6,410 bases of DNA. Source: JAJFGI01 sp036397065. Lineage in GTDB: Bacteria > Pseudomonadota > Alphaproteobacteria > Kiloniellales > J153. Positions 1 through 5,487 of this stretch are shown here, one piece after another (position 1 is the stretch's first letter; every line of letters starts with the position of its first letter). The position numbers and the translations under genes are program-made. The stretch lies in assembly GCA_036397065.1 (NCBI GenBank), contig DASWJP010000191.1, positions 1 to 6,410 of the forward strand, read 5' to 3'. The notes below the pieces were generated by a model. It worked only from the letters and a program-made list of their open reading frames with translations. It had not been told where the DNA came from and did no database searches.

Positions 1-31
1 TCCCGGATCGGCCCTGGCGGGCCGTCCGGGA
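1..31. repeat. Strong hairpin, possible dispersed palindromic repeat
   Basis: Bases 1-7 (TCCCGGA) pair perfectly with 25-31 (TCCGGGA). The stem continues as C9-G24 and GGCCC (10-14) with GGGCC (19-23), closing on the loop TGGC; the only defect is a bulged T at 8. That gives 13 base pairs, almost all G-C. No T-run follows on the plus strand, so it is not a classical intrinsic terminator in that direction. Read on the other strand it has the form CGTCATCCCGGA...TCCGGGA, which resembles the short dispersed hairpins common between genes in alphaproteobacterial genomes; that identity is inferred. It could also belong to the end of a gene to the left of the window. Confidence 0.55.
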
Positions 32-61
32 TGACGATTGGGTCTGTCAAATGGGCACGGC

Positions 62-88
62 AAAACACCCGGCGGTGGCCGGGTGTTT
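62..88 (-). terminator. Intrinsic terminator of rpsU
   Basis: An 11 bp perfect stem joins 63-73 (AAACACCCGGC) to 78-88 (GCCGGGTGTTT) around the loop GGTG. Read on the minus strand the stem ends in TTTT (65-62), the expected U-tract. It starts about 50 bases after the rpsU stop codon. The arm also has TTT on the plus strand (86-88), so it could work in both directions. Confidence 0.75.
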
Positions 89-140
89 CTGAAATTCTGA
101 TGGGATTTTTCGAGGCGCCGACCGAGCGCCCCCGAAAGGA

Positions 141-344
141 CTAGAAGCCTTCGCGGTCCATGCGCTTGCGCAGCAGCTTGCGGTGCCGGCGAACGGCCTC
201 CGCCTGTTCCCGCTTGCGACGTGCCGAGGGCTTCTCGAAGCTCCGGCGCAGTTTCATTTCCCGGAAGACGCCCTCGCGCTGCAGCTTCTTCTTCAGCGCG
301 CGGAGGGCCTGATCGACGTTGTTATCGCGAACCTGTACCAGCAC
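141..344 (-). CDS. rpsU: 30S ribosomal protein S21
   Basis: Small-subunit ribosomal protein bS21, which sits near the 3' end of 16S rRNA on the 30S platform and helps translation initiation. The 67-residue product opens with VQVRDNNVDQALRALKKK (residues 3-20), the conserved S21 N-terminus, followed by REGVFREMKLRR and the helical, very basic C-terminal half (about 35-65) that binds rRNA. The length is normal for alphaproteobacteria. The start is GTG at 344-342, chosen because it gives the family's usual N-terminus. Upstream on the same strand are AAGGAG (363-358, 13 bases from the start) and a closer AAGG (352-349, 4 bases away). The gene stands alone on the minus strand, ends at a hairpin terminator, and diverges from def. 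I could not identify a convincing promoter. Identification is near certain. Confidence 0.97.
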   Translation of the reverse strand: MLVQVRDNNVDQALRALKKKLQREGVFREMKLRRSFEKPSARRKREQAEAVRRHRKLLRKRMDREGF

Positions 345-595
345 GTTGCCTTCAGCTCTCCTTCCACAGCCCCGGGCGGCCGTACCGTCGGACCCCCGGT
401 ATTAGGACACAAAAACCCGTCGCTCCTGCCAAACGCAGCAGCGCGGACCGGTTAAGTACCATAGAGTTTGCCCGAAAGAAAGGGCCTGTACGGCGGTGCC
501 GGCACGCCTGCGGTACCCTCCAACAGGGGCGGTAACAGGGCCATTTTCCGGCGGTGGTGCTTTACCGGCCGCCGGCCACGCTCCATATTAGAGCC

Positions 596-1195
596 ATGGC
601 CATTCTCAAGATCGCCCGCATGGGGCACCCGGTTTTGCGCCAGGTGGCAAGCCCCATCGACGACCCCCGTGCCCCGGAAATCGGCCGCCTGGTGGCCGAT
701 ATGCTGGAAACCATGCTGGATGCGGAGGGCACCGGCCTGGCCGCACCGCAGGTCTACGTGCCCAAGCGCCTGGTGATTTTCTCGGTGTCCGGCACCCGCG
801 CCGCCCGGGCCAAGGCGGAGGCCGCCGACGGCCAGGATCGAGAATCCGAGGACGGGGACGGGGACGAAGACGAGGTGGCGGAGGTGCCCCTGACCGTGCT
901 CATCAACCCGGTGATCGAACCCATGTCGGCGGAAATGGTCGAGGGCTGGGAGGCGTGCCTGTCGGTGCCCGATCTGGCCGGCCGGGTTTCCCGCCACAAG
1001 GCGATTCGCTATCGCGGCCTGGGCCTCGACGGGGCGGAGATCGTGCGCGAAGCCACCGGCTTTCACGCCCGCGTGGTGCAGCACGAATGCGACCACCTGG
1101 ATGGCATCCTCTATCCGCAGCGGATGCGGGATATGTCCACCTTGACCTTTACCTCCGAATTGTCGGCGCAAGCGCGCGACCTGGCGGCCGAATGA
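596..1195 (+). CDS. def: Peptide deformylase (def family) with acidic insert
   Basis: Metalloenzyme that removes the N-terminal formyl group from nascent proteins in the cytoplasm. All three family motifs are visible in 199 residues: GTGLAAPQ (45-52), EACLS (119-123, where the consensus is EGCLS) and QHECDH (162-167). Cys121, His163 and His167 should bind the metal, and Glu164 is the catalytic residue. Between the first two motifs, about residues 66-97, lies an extra Ala/Asp/Glu-rich stretch containing ESEDGDGDEDE; it makes the protein longer than typical bacterial deformylases and is probably a surface loop. The start is ATG 596 (MAILKIARMGHPVLRQ), which matches family N-termini; an in-frame GTG at 554 would add 14 residues with no family similarity. 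No clear Shine-Dalgarno precedes either start. The stop overlaps the start of the COQ9 gene. EACLS also occurs in secondary deformylase-like paralogues, so this may not be the cell's main enzyme. Confidence 0.92.
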   Translation: MAILKIARMGHPVLRQVASPIDDPRAPEIGRLVADMLETMLDAEGTGLAAPQVYVPKRLVIFSVSGTRAARAKAEAADGQDRESEDGDGDEDEVAEVPLTVLINPVIEPMSAEMVEGWEACLSVPDLAGRVSRHKAIRYRGLGLDGAEIVREATGFHARVVQHECDHLDGILYPQRMRDMSTLTFTSELSAQARDLAAE

Positions 1196-1872
1196 GCGCC
1201 CGGCGCACAAAAACCGGCGCCACCGCGGCCGAGGATCTGCGCGCCCGGTTGCTGGCCGCCATGTTGCCGCATGTGGTCTTCGATGGCTGGAGCGAGCGGG
1301 CGCTGCTCGCCGGCGCGGCCGATGCGAGGATCGACCCGGCGGCCGCACGGAATGCCTTCCCCGGCGGCGCGGCGGAGGCTATCGAAGCCTTCAGCGCAGA
1401 GTTCGACCGGCGGATGCTGGAGCGGTTGGGCGAACAAGACCTGGCGGCCATGAAGGTGCGCGAGCGCATCACCCTGGCCGTGCGCACGCGGCTCGACCTG
1501 CTGGCACCGCATCGGGAAGCGGTGCGGCGGGGCGTCGGGTTCCTTGCCTTGCCGCGCCATGCCGCCCTTGGCCTCAAGTGCCTGTACCGGAGCGTCGATG
1601 CCATGTGGTACGCCGCTGGCGATACGGCAACCGACTACAACTTCTATTCCAAGCGCCTGTTGCTGGCCGGCGTCTACTCATCGACCTTGCTGTTCTGGCT
1701 GAACGACTCATCGGAAAGCCACGCGGCTACCTGGGCTTTCCTCGACCGGCGCATCGCCGAGGTCTTGAAGGTCGGCGGCACGCTGGGAAAGACCATGACC
1801 AGCCTGCTCAATCTGCCGGATCGTCTGTTCGCCGCCGGCCAGGGCCGTAGGCGCCGCAGGCACTATCCATAG
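1192..1872 (+). CDS. COQ9-family ubiquinone biosynthesis protein
   Basis: COQ9 proteins bind isoprenoid lipid and, in eukaryotes, present the ubiquinone intermediate to the COQ7 hydroxylase at the membrane; the bacterial role is inferred from the family. The 226-residue product has an N-terminal helical part (about 12-100, where the fold is TetR-like in known structures) and the diagnostic C-terminal domain: VGFLALPRHAALGLKCLYRS (115-134), DAMWYAAGDTATDYNFYSKR (136-155), LAGVYSSTLLFWLND (158-172) and WAFLDRRI (181-188). The protein ends in a basic tail with five arginines in a row (219-223). Its ATG at 1192 overlaps the TGA of def as ATGA, so the two are probably translationally coupled and made from one transcript. 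COQ9 near rpsU is, from memory, a recurrent alphaproteobacterial arrangement. No premature stop or frameshift is visible. Confidence 0.93.
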   Translation: MSARRTKTGATAAEDLRARLLAAMLPHVVFDGWSERALLAGAADARIDPAAARNAFPGGAAEAIEAFSAEFDRRMLERLGEQDLAAMKVRERITLAVRTRLDLLAPHREAVRRGVGFLALPRHAALGLKCLYRSVDAMWYAAGDTATDYNFYSKRLLLAGVYSSTLLFWLNDSSESHAATWAFLDRRIAEVLKVGGTLGKTMTSLLNLPDRLFAAGQGRRRRRHYP

Positions 1873-1975
1873 CCTGGGTTCTCATTGCGCGTATGGAGAA
1901 TGGCGATATGGGCATGATACCTAGCGAGCCCGATGCGCCGTTCCGTGACCTATGAGACTCCGGGATTTCTTATTT

Positions 1976-1982
1976 GGTGGAG
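1976..1982 (+). promoter_or_regulatory. Shine-Dalgarno site of the Spy/CpxP-like gene
   Basis: GGTGGAG ends 6 bases before ATG 1989, an ideal spacing. It settles the start at 1989, because the in-frame TTG (1974) and GTG (1977) lie within or before this site. Confidence 0.7.
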
Positions 1983-1988
1983 AAAACA

Positions 1989-2549
1989 ATGACTCTCGCG
2001 CGTGCAGCATCATTTTGTGTTTTGCTGGCTGTGCTGGCACTGCCGCCGGCAGCGGCGCAGACACCCGCGCAGCCAAGCGCATCGCCAGATGCCGGCCTTG
2101 AAGGGCGGCGCGTGAAGGCGCTGTCGGAAGAAGAGACCGCCGACTTGGCGGCCGGCCGCGGCATGGGACTGGCCTTGGCGGCGGAACTGAACGGCTATCC
2201 GGGACCGACTCATGTGGCTGAACTTGCCGACGCCCTTGAGCTCTTACCAGAGCAGCGAACACGGGTGCAGGCGCTGGTTGCGGAAATGAAAGCGGAAACT
2301 ATTGCCATCGGCCGGCAGATCATCGAGGACGAAACGGCGCTCGATCGTCTATTCGCGGAAAAGAATGTGACGCGCGCGGCGCTGGAAAATCTGACGGCAA
2401 GAATCGGTGCCGCCCAAGGCGAGTTGCGTGCCGCCCACCTGCGTTATCACTTGGTCATGGTCGAAGTGCTCTCGCCCGAACAGGTGGCCCATTATGCGGA
2501 GCAGCGCGGCTATGCGACAGGCGGCCACCGCATGCACGGCACGCAGTAA
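1989..2549 (+). CDS. Secreted Spy/CpxP-like periplasmic protein
   Basis: Probable periplasmic all-helical protein of the Spy/CpxP/heavy-metal-resistance group, whose members act as chaperones or stress and metal sensors. The 186-residue precursor has a clear Sec signal peptide: a hydrophobic core at residues 9-20 and a likely cleavage after AAA23, before QTP. The mature part has a conserved-looking block, LSEEETADLAAGRGMGLALA (45-64) followed by AELNGYPGP, then LLPEQR (85-90) and LSPEQVAHY (161-169). These are two LTxxQ-like motifs, as expected for this group, separated by charged amphipathic helices. The C-terminus has scattered His and Met (HRMHG, 180-184) that might touch metal, which is speculative. 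It stands alone after a 116-base gap following the COQ9 gene, in which I found no clear promoter or terminator, and converges with purK 21 bases downstream. Family assignment is good; the specific function is unknown. Confidence 0.8.
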   Translation: MTLARAASFCVLLAVLALPPAAAQTPAQPSASPDAGLEGRRVKALSEEETADLAAGRGMGLALAAELNGYPGPTHVAELADALELLPEQRTRVQALVAEMKAETIAIGRQIIEDETALDRLFAEKNVTRAALENLTARIGAAQGELRAAHLRYHLVMVEVLSPEQVAHYAEQRGYATGGHRMHGTQ

Positions 2550-2570
2550 ACGCCTAGCAGCCGTTGTGCG

Positions 2571-3671
2571 CTAATACTTCGGATTGATGCGAGTGATGTG
2601 GCCCATCTTGCGGCCTGGGCGCGCTTCGGTCTTGCCGTAGAGGTGCAGCTTGGCGCGCGGGTCGTTGAGTTGCGCCTGTGCGTCCGCCGCCTCGTCGCCG
2701 ATCAGGTTCTTCATCACCGCATCGGCCAGGCGCTCGGTGGAACCCAGCGGCAGGCCGGCGACGGCGCGCACCAGTTGCTCGAATTGCGAGGTGACGCAGG
2801 CATCCAGGGTCCAGTGGCCGGAATTGTGCGGCCGGGGCGCCAACTCGTTGACCAGGACCTCGCCGTCGCCAGTGACGAACATCTCGATCGCCAGTAGGCC
2901 GACCAGGTCGAGCTCGGCGGCCAGGTGGCGGGCGATGCCTTCCGCCTTGTCCACCACCTTGGCCGGCACGCGGGCGGGCGCGATGGTCTGATCCAGGATG
3001 TGGTTCCGGTGCTGATTTTCCACCGGCACATAGGTCTGCCGGGCGCCATCCAGGCCCCGGGCGACGATGACCGAGATCTCCTGGCGGAAATCCACATAGC
3101 TTTCGACGATGGCGCCGGCGCCGGTGTCGGCGGCGGCCACCACCGCCCAGGCGGCGGCCAGGTCGGTGTCGGCGGCGATCATCACTTGCCCTTTGCCGTC
3201 GTAGCCCATCTCGGCGGTCTTGAGCACGCAGGGGCGGCCGATCTGGTTCACCGCGGTGCCCAGCCAGGCGCCCTCGGTGACCGCGGCAAAGCGCGCGGTC
3301 GGCACGCCGTTCTGGCGGCAGAACGACTTTTCCCGCAGGCGGTTCTGGCAGATATGCAGAATCGCCGGGTCGGGGCGGAACGGCACCCGCTCTGCCAAAA
3401 CCGCCGCCGCTGCCAGGGGGATGTTCTCGAACTCGATGGTCACCACATCCACCGCCGTCGCGAAGGCAGCAAGCGCCGCCTCATCGTCGTAGGCGGCGAT
3501 GGTGGCACGTGCGGTGACATGGGTCGCCGGTGCGTCCTCCTCCGGGCAATAGATGTGCGTCCGGTAGCCCAGAGCCGAGGCGGCCATGGCCGTCATGCGG
3601 CCAAGCTGGCCGCCGCCGAGAATGCCGATCACGGCGCCCGGCGGCAGAGGAGTCGAGAGGGATGGTGCCAT
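2571..3671 (-). CDS. purK: 5-(carboxyamino)imidazole ribonucleotide synthase PurK
   Basis: ATP-grasp enzyme of de novo purine synthesis; it converts AIR, ATP and bicarbonate to N5-CAIR, the substrate of PurE. The 366 residues match the family length. Visible in order are the N-terminal GILGGGQLGRM (16-26), the ATP-binding part with VLKTAEMGYDGKGQ (149-162), EMF (263-265) and NELAPRPHNSGHWT (275-288), which carry metal and substrate ligands, and the C-terminal GKTEARPGRKMGHIT (346-360). The start is ATG 3671; the first 13 residues are a variable extension before the Rossmann-like core. The gene follows purE by only 6 bases and has no good Shine-Dalgarno of its own, so translation probably depends on purE read-through and coupling. 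It converges with the Spy/CpxP-like gene, and I saw no convincing terminator in the 21-base gap. Confidence 0.97.
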   Translation of the reverse strand: MAPSLSTPLPPGAVIGILGGGQLGRMTAMAASALGYRTHIYCPEEDAPATHVTARATIAAYDDEAALAAFATAVDVVTIEFENIPLAAAAVLAERVPFRPDPAILHICQNRLREKSFCRQNGVPTARFAAVTEGAWLGTAVNQIGRPCVLKTAEMGYDGKGQVMIAADTDLAAAWAVVAAADTGAGAIVESYVDFRQEISVIVARGLDGARQTYVPVENQHRNHILDQTIAPARVPAKVVDKAEGIARHLAAELDLVGLLAIEMFVTGDGEVLVNELAPRPHNSGHWTLDACVTSQFEQLVRAVAGLPLGSTERLADAVMKNLIGDEAADAQAQLNDPRAKLHLYGKTEARPGRKMGHITRINPKY

Positions 3672-3677
3672 GGCGGC

Positions 3678-4175
3678 CTAGTCGTTGTCGCCGGGGGCCT
3701 CGGCGACGCCGGCCGTCTGCGCCGCGCGCCAGGCATCCAGGGCGGCGGCGATGCGGCCATCGCCCAGGGCCAGCACGGCAGCGGCCAGCAGGGCGGCGTT
3801 GACGGCGCCGCTCTTGCCGATGGCCAGGGCGCCGACAGGCACCCCCGCGGGCATCTGCACGATGGAGAGCAGGCTGTCCAGGCCGCTCAGAGCTTGGCTT
3901 TCCACCGGCACGCCCAGAACCGGCAGCGGCGTTTGCGCCGCCACCATGCCAGGCAGGTGGGCGGCGCCGCCGGCCCCGGCGATGATCACCTTCAGGCCGC
4001 GCTCGCGGGCGCCGCTGGCATAGTCGGCCATGCGCTTGGGCGTGCGGTGCGCCGAGACGATGCGCTTTTCATGGGCAATGCCCAGGGTTTCCAGGGTTTC
4101 CGCCGCATGGCGCAGGGTGGCCCAATCGGACTGGCTGCCCATGATAATGCCCACCAGGGGCCGGTTTTCTGCCAT
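3678..4175 (-). CDS. purE: N5-CAIR mutase PurE (class I)
   Basis: Cytoplasmic mutase that moves the carboxyl group of N5-CAIR to carbon 4 to give CAIR in de novo purine synthesis. The 165-residue product carries the class I PurE signatures GIIMGSQSDW (9-18), SAHRTP (41-46) with the catalytic His43, AGAGGAAHLPGM (66-77), and LPVLGVPVES (84-93) with the downstream LDSLLSIVQMPAGVPV. Class I enzymes work with PurK, which is the next gene, so the direct-carboxylating class II form is unlikely. The start is ATG 4175, supported by GAGG (4189-4186) with a 10-base spacing. The C-terminal tail after about residue 155 is Ala/Gly/Asp-rich and poorly conserved. It is the first gene of the purEK unit, with a promoter predicted about 35 bases before the start. 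Confidence 0.97.
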   Translation of the reverse strand: MAENRPLVGIIMGSQSDWATLRHAAETLETLGIAHEKRIVSAHRTPKRMADYASGARERGLKVIIAGAGGAAHLPGMVAAQTPLPVLGVPVESQALSGLDSLLSIVQMPAGVPVGALAIGKSGAVNAALLAAAVLALGDGRIAAALDAWRAAQTAGVAEAPGDND

Positions 4176-4217
4176 GTGCGGGTAACCTCAAGCGCCCTCG
4201 GCGGATTTCGGGACGGC

Positions 4218-4246
4218 ATTATCGAGACTAGTCCCCAGGGGTGCAA
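4218..4246 (-). promoter_or_regulatory. Predicted sigma-70 promoter of purEK
   Basis: On the minus strand, TTGCAC (4246-4241) and GATAAT (4223-4218) are separated by exactly 17 bases. They match the housekeeping consensus at 4 and 5 of 6 positions. Transcription would begin near 4211, leaving a leader of about 35 bases that contains the purE Shine-Dalgarno. The spacer contains the palindrome GACTAGTC (4226-4233), followed by CCCC-A-GGGG (4233-4241) which overlaps the -35 edge. These could be operator half-sites or chance. Confidence 0.6.
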
Positions 4247-4350
4247 GGGCAGGCAAAAGGGCGGCCAAAGGGCAACAGCGTCAACACTCCGTTTACCATC
4301 CGTCCGTAGGTTCAACGGTAGAGGCCGGAATTGCTAGTTCTCGACTGTAC

Positions 4351-4354
4351 AGGG
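4351..4354 (+). promoter_or_regulatory. Shine-Dalgarno of the diguanylate cyclase gene
   Basis: AGGG lies 7 bases before ATG 4362. The nearer GGAG (4356-4359) is only 2 bases from that ATG, too close to act. A GTG at 4359 directly precedes the ATG in frame and would add one residue. AGGG suits either start, slightly favouring the ATG. Confidence 0.45.
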
Positions 4355-4361
4355 TGGAGTG

Positions 4362-5117
4362 ATGCGGATTCGGAGAGGCGGCGCGGCGCCGGCCATCGGC
4401 ACCAGTGCCCCGGCGGATGCTTCGCCGGCAAAGGCTACGCCGTCGACGGAGCGCGCGGACCGGACGGCCGGGACGGCGCCGGCCCCTGATGCCGCCACTC
4501 TGGCCGGCATTCCTCAGACGGAATTGACACCACGGGTGAGCGCCGCCATCGGCATGCTGATGGCCGAGGTGCAGAAATTGCGCGAGGAATTGGCGCAGTC
4601 GAAGAAGCGCATCGAGTTCCTGGAAACCCTGGCCGATCAGGATGCGTTGGCGCCGGTCCTCAACCGCCGTGCCTTCGTGCGCGAGTTGACGCGCATGATG
4701 GCTTATGCCGAACGCTATGATGTGCCCGGCAGCGTCCTCTATTTCGACGTGGACCAGATGAAGCAGGTGAACGACGACCTGGGCCATGCCGCCGGGGATG
4801 TGGTCCTGCGGCGGGTGGCCGAAACCCTGGTGCGCGAATCACGTGCGTCGGATGTGGTCGGCCGTTTGGGCGGCGACGAGTACGCCGTCATCCTCTCCCA
4901 GGCCGACGCACATACGGCGGCGGCCAAGGCCGCGACGCTGGCCAAGGCGATCGCCGCCGAACCGATCGATTGGCAAGGCGAGCAACTCCTGGTCACCGTT
5001 TCGTACGGCGTGCATTCCTTCGCCGGAGTTGAGCATGTCGAGGCGGCCCTGGATGCCGCCGACCGCGCCATGTATGCGCGCAAGCGCCGCGCCGACGACG
5101 ACAAAAGCACCATCTAA
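4362..5117 (+). CDS. Diguanylate cyclase, coiled coil plus GGDEF domain
   Basis: Cytoplasmic enzyme expected to make cyclic di-GMP from two GTP. The 251 residues comprise a low-complexity Ala/Pro/Thr-rich N-terminus (1-55), a short heptad-like helix (about 57-92, ending QKLREELAQSKKRIEFLE) likely to drive dimerisation, and a GGDEF domain (about 93-245). In the domain LYFDVDQMKQVNDDLGH (126-142) supplies metal and substrate residues (Asp129, Asn137), and the signature is GGDEY (170-174), an active variant of GGDEF. RASD (161-164) lies five residues before it, the correct place for the RxxD product-inhibition site. There is no membrane segment, signal peptide or recognisable sensory domain, so the coiled coil may be the only regulatory part. 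The architecture resembles Caulobacter DgcB, but orthology is not established. The gene diverges from purEK and converges on ydcH with a 7-base gap. Confidence 0.93.
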   Translation: MRIRRGGAAPAIGTSAPADASPAKATPSTERADRTAGTAPAPDAATLAGIPQTELTPRVSAAIGMLMAEVQKLREELAQSKKRIEFLETLADQDALAPVLNRRAFVRELTRMMAYAERYDVPGSVLYFDVDQMKQVNDDLGHAAGDVVLRRVAETLVRESRASDVVGRLGGDEYAVILSQADAHTAAAKAATLAKAIAAEPIDWQGEQLLVTVSYGVHSFAGVEHVEAALDAADRAMYARKRRADDDKSTI

Positions 5118-5124
5118 CCCGCGG

Positions 5125-5331
5125 CTACGCGATGATGTCCGGGAGCAGCCGGCTCTCGATGCGCAGGATTTGATCCTTCAGCAGAAGCTTGCGCTTCTTG
5201 AGCCGAGAAATCTGAATCTGATCGAATGGCGCTTTCTCGGCGATCTGCGCGATCACATCGTCCAAATCCCGATGCTCGCTTTTCAGCTCGGCAAGCCGTT
5301 GGCGCAGTTGCTCTATCTCGGCCTCGTTCAT
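5125..5331 (-). CDS. YdcH family (DUF465) small coiled-coil protein
   Basis: A 68-residue highly charged protein of the YdcH/DUF465 family, whose biochemical function is not known. It shows the family pattern: helix 1 (EIEQLRQRLAELKSEHRDLD, residues 5-24), a short link, then helix 2 with SRLKKRKLLLKDQI (42-55). It is predicted to form a helical hairpin or coiled coil and has no signal peptide or membrane segment. The start is ATG 5331, the only start that gives the family length; the reading frame stays open far upstream only because it runs antisense to the phosphofructokinase gene. AAGAGAGG (5355-5348) is the nearest Shine-Dalgarno-like sequence, but 16 bases away is long. TATACT (5347-5342) resembles a -10 box and would make the message nearly leaderless. 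It converges with the diguanylate cyclase gene, and the two stops are 7 bases apart. Confidence 0.88.
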   Translation of the reverse strand: MNEAEIEQLRQRLAELKSEHRDLDDVIAQIAEKAPFDQIQISRLKKRKLLLKDQILRIESRLLPDIIA

Positions 5332-5475
5332 ATCGTTTGCGAGTATACCTCTCTTGGCCGGTCTTGGGGAGTGTGCTGAGCATGCCCCGCCGGTCAACAT
5401 TGCGCCGCCGCCGAATTTTCGAGAGACTCCAAACCACTGCGGGCACCGGCCGCCCTGGCTACCGGGGCCTTGGGG

Positions 5476-5481
5476 AAAGGA
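5476..5481 (+). promoter_or_regulatory. Shine-Dalgarno of the phosphofructokinase gene
   Basis: AAAGGA ends 6 bases before ATG 5488, a standard spacing, which supports this start. The 156-base gap shared with the divergent ydcH gene should hold the promoter, but I found no pair of boxes with good spacing. Confidence 0.7.
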
Positions 5482-5487
5482 CGCACT

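Noticed and set aside
399..432. rpsU promoter from TAATAC (404-399) and TTGGCA (432-427) on the minus strand
   Set aside because: Each box looks reasonable but the spacing is 22 bases, too long for a sigma-70 promoter.
452..1348. 298-codon open frame on the minus strand opposite def and the start of the COQ9 gene
   Set aside because: It is a shadow of the deformylase, which carries all its catalytic motifs. The antisense product is low-complexity Arg/His/Gly without recognisable domains.
1873..1988. Promoter or terminator in the gap between the COQ9 gene and the Spy/CpxP-like gene
   Set aside because: TTGCGC (1885-1890) has no -10 box at a usable distance, and no stem with a T-run is present; I cannot support either.
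2550..2570. Bidirectional terminator between the Spy/CpxP-like gene and purK
   Set aside because: Only short interrupted pairings such as AACG with CGTT can be drawn, and no U-tract is present on either strand.
4256..4284. Alternative purEK promoter starting at TTGACG (4284-4279, minus strand)
   Set aside because: The -35 box is good, but at 17-18 bases the -10 position reads CCCTTT or CCTTTT. The TTGCAC/GATAAT pair downstream is much better.
2925..4337. Long 470-codon open frame on the plus strand opposite purE and purK
   Set aside because: It is antisense to two unmistakable conserved genes. Its His/Gly/Arg-rich translation is what high-GC third positions give in the complementary frame, and it resembles no family.
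4290..4345. tRNA-like string GTAGGTTCAACGG upstream of the diguanylate cyclase gene
   Set aside because: GGTTCAA recalls a T-loop, but there is no acceptor stem, anticodon arm or D-arm in the surrounding bases.
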